Of a DNA stretch of 6,266 bases, positions 5,710 through 6,266 are shown piece by piece. How positions within the stretch are numbered: position 1 is the stretch's first letter; the number at the start of each line of letters is the position of its first letter. The translations under genes and the position numbers were made by a program. Location: positions 1-6,266 of the forward strand of contig JAOUOA010000182.1 of the NCBI GenBank assembly GCA_029880625.1, written 5' to 3'. Below the pieces are notes generated by a model that saw only the letters and a list, made by a program, of their open reading frames with translations, was not told the origin of the DNA and ran no database searches. Source of the DNA: Spirochaetia bacterium (lineage in GTDB: Bacteria; Spirochaetota; Leptospiria; Leptospirales; Leptonemataceae).

Positions 5710-5737
5710 TAAATTTTCATATATCGAATTCCGATTC
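5710..5737 (+). promoter_or_regulatory. Candidate sigma28-like promoter of the HEAT-repeat gene
   Basis: TAAATTTT (5710-5717), a 12-base spacer and TCCGATTC (5730-5737) resemble the flagellar sigma28 consensus TAAAGTTT-N11-GCCGATAA. The first half matches at 7 of 8 positions; the second matches through CCGAT. The spacer is one base longer than ideal. It ends 65 bases before the ATG at 5802. The rest of the 5651-5801 gap is AT-rich, with no clear terminator for the PhaR-like gene and no small gene. Confidence 0.25.
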
Positions 5738-5801
5738 TGAAACATAGTATCTTTAAATAATGGATGTATTCTTTAATCGAAGAAACAAAACGGGAGTGAT
5801 T

Positions 5802-6266
5802 ATGAATTCCAGAATCTTTTTAGCGTCAGTTATTTTTCTTTTCACATTTTTATCTCTGCCGTTGTCTGCAGACCAAACCTCCGATGAATTATACGACAGA
5901 ATTTACGGTGAGGCAGTTGAAAATTTAAAAAACGGAAACGCTGAACAGAGAATAATGGCAGCTTACATCCTGGGCGGACAGAGAAAAGAAGCCTATGTAA
6001 GACCTCTTTCAAGAGAGCTTTTAAAAGGTCTGGATAATAAAAATTTAAGAAAAACAACCACACACGGTCCCTATGTAAAAAGCCAGATTGCATGGGCTCT
6101 GGGCAGGGTCGGACATATTCAGGCAATGCCTTCTCTTGTCAGGGCTCTTGATCTTACTATAAAAATTATTGAAGAAGATATTTCGGAAACATCAAAAAAA
6201 CGAGATGAACTGAAACAGCAGAATCTAAATTATCCAGTGATTCTTGACCGAAATAAACCCGGCCCT
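5802..6266 (+). CDS. Exported HEAT-repeat protein (3' end outside window)
   Basis: The frame is open from the ATG at 5802 to the window edge: 155 residues by my translation, with no stop. Residues 1-23 form a signal peptide: MNSR, a hydrophobic core IFLASVIFLFTFLSLPL, and an SA cleavage site before D24. No lipobox cysteine is present, so a soluble periplasmic protein is likely. The mature part has paired helices of the HEAT type: about 46-77 (AAYILGGQRKEAYVRPLSRELLKGL) and about 91-120, where IAWALGRVGHIQAMPSLVRAL is a textbook HEAT unit. A charged helical stretch then follows at about 120-142. HEAT arrays bind partner proteins, and no enzyme activity is implied. The start is well supported by GGGAG (5792-5796), 5 bases before the ATG. 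It is separated from the PhaR-like gene by 151 bases and probably has its own promoter. The precise function is unknown. Confidence 0.88.
   Translation, partial: MNSRIFLASVIFLFTFLSLPLSADQTSDELYDRIYGEAVENLKNGNAEQRIMAAYILGGQRKEAYVRPLSRELLKGLDNKNLRKTTTHGPYVKSQIAWALGRVGHIQAMPSLVRALDLTIKIIEEDISETSKKRDELKQQNLNYPVILDRNKPGP

Noticed and set aside
5842..6126. 94-codon minus-strand open frame opposite the HEAT-repeat gene
   Set aside because: The plus strand carries a signal peptide, a good ribosome site and HEAT motifs over the same bases; the antisense frame has none of these.

Overview
The window looks like a low-GC, Gram-negative chromosome, most likely a spirochaete of the Leptospira/Leptonema type. 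This is an inference. It rests on a PGK-family gene followed directly by secG, a response regulator whose C-terminal extension resembles a leptospiral type, several exported proteins with ordinary signal peptides, and a 303-aa exported protein that may be a periplasmic flagellar-coiling (Fcp-like) protein. Nothing mobile, no RNA gene and no CRISPR array was seen; genes are tightly packed and reading frames are intact.

Layout. Positions 1-1615 (minus strand) hold a two-component pair. A soluble PAS-containing histidine kinase is followed, with an 8-base overlap, by a response regulator cut by the window edge. A good sigma70-type promoter lies at 1715-1744. A strong intrinsic terminator (1819-1856) separates this pair from the exported protein gene at 1880-2791, also on the minus strand. 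Upstream of that gene (2792-2952) lie a 20-bp-period direct repeat, an inverted repeat and a weak sigma28-like element. Positions 2953-4516 (minus) hold a two-gene unit: a phosphoglycerate kinase homologue and secG, 25 bases apart.

A 229-base divergent control region (4517-4745) with a perfect 10-bp inverted repeat separates this unit from the plus-strand genes. These are an ArsR-family regulator of the BigR/SqrR sort (4746-5054), a PhaR-type PHA regulator-like protein 14 bases downstream (5069-5650), and, after a 151-base gap, an exported HEAT-repeat protein that runs off the right edge (5802-6266).

The most striking feature is the PGK homologue. It is full length (394 aa) with an intact frame, but it has lost almost every catalytic signature of PGK: the basic patch that binds 3-phosphoglycerate, the nucleotide-binding lysine, the GGGD turn and the STGGGAS loop. 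The fold-level motifs survive, so it looks like a maintained pseudoenzyme sitting next to a Sec translocon subunit. Two redox themes also stand out: a C-x10-C-P-x-C-P motif in the kinase PAS domain, and two cysteines in the ArsR regulator at or near the positions used by persulfide sensors.
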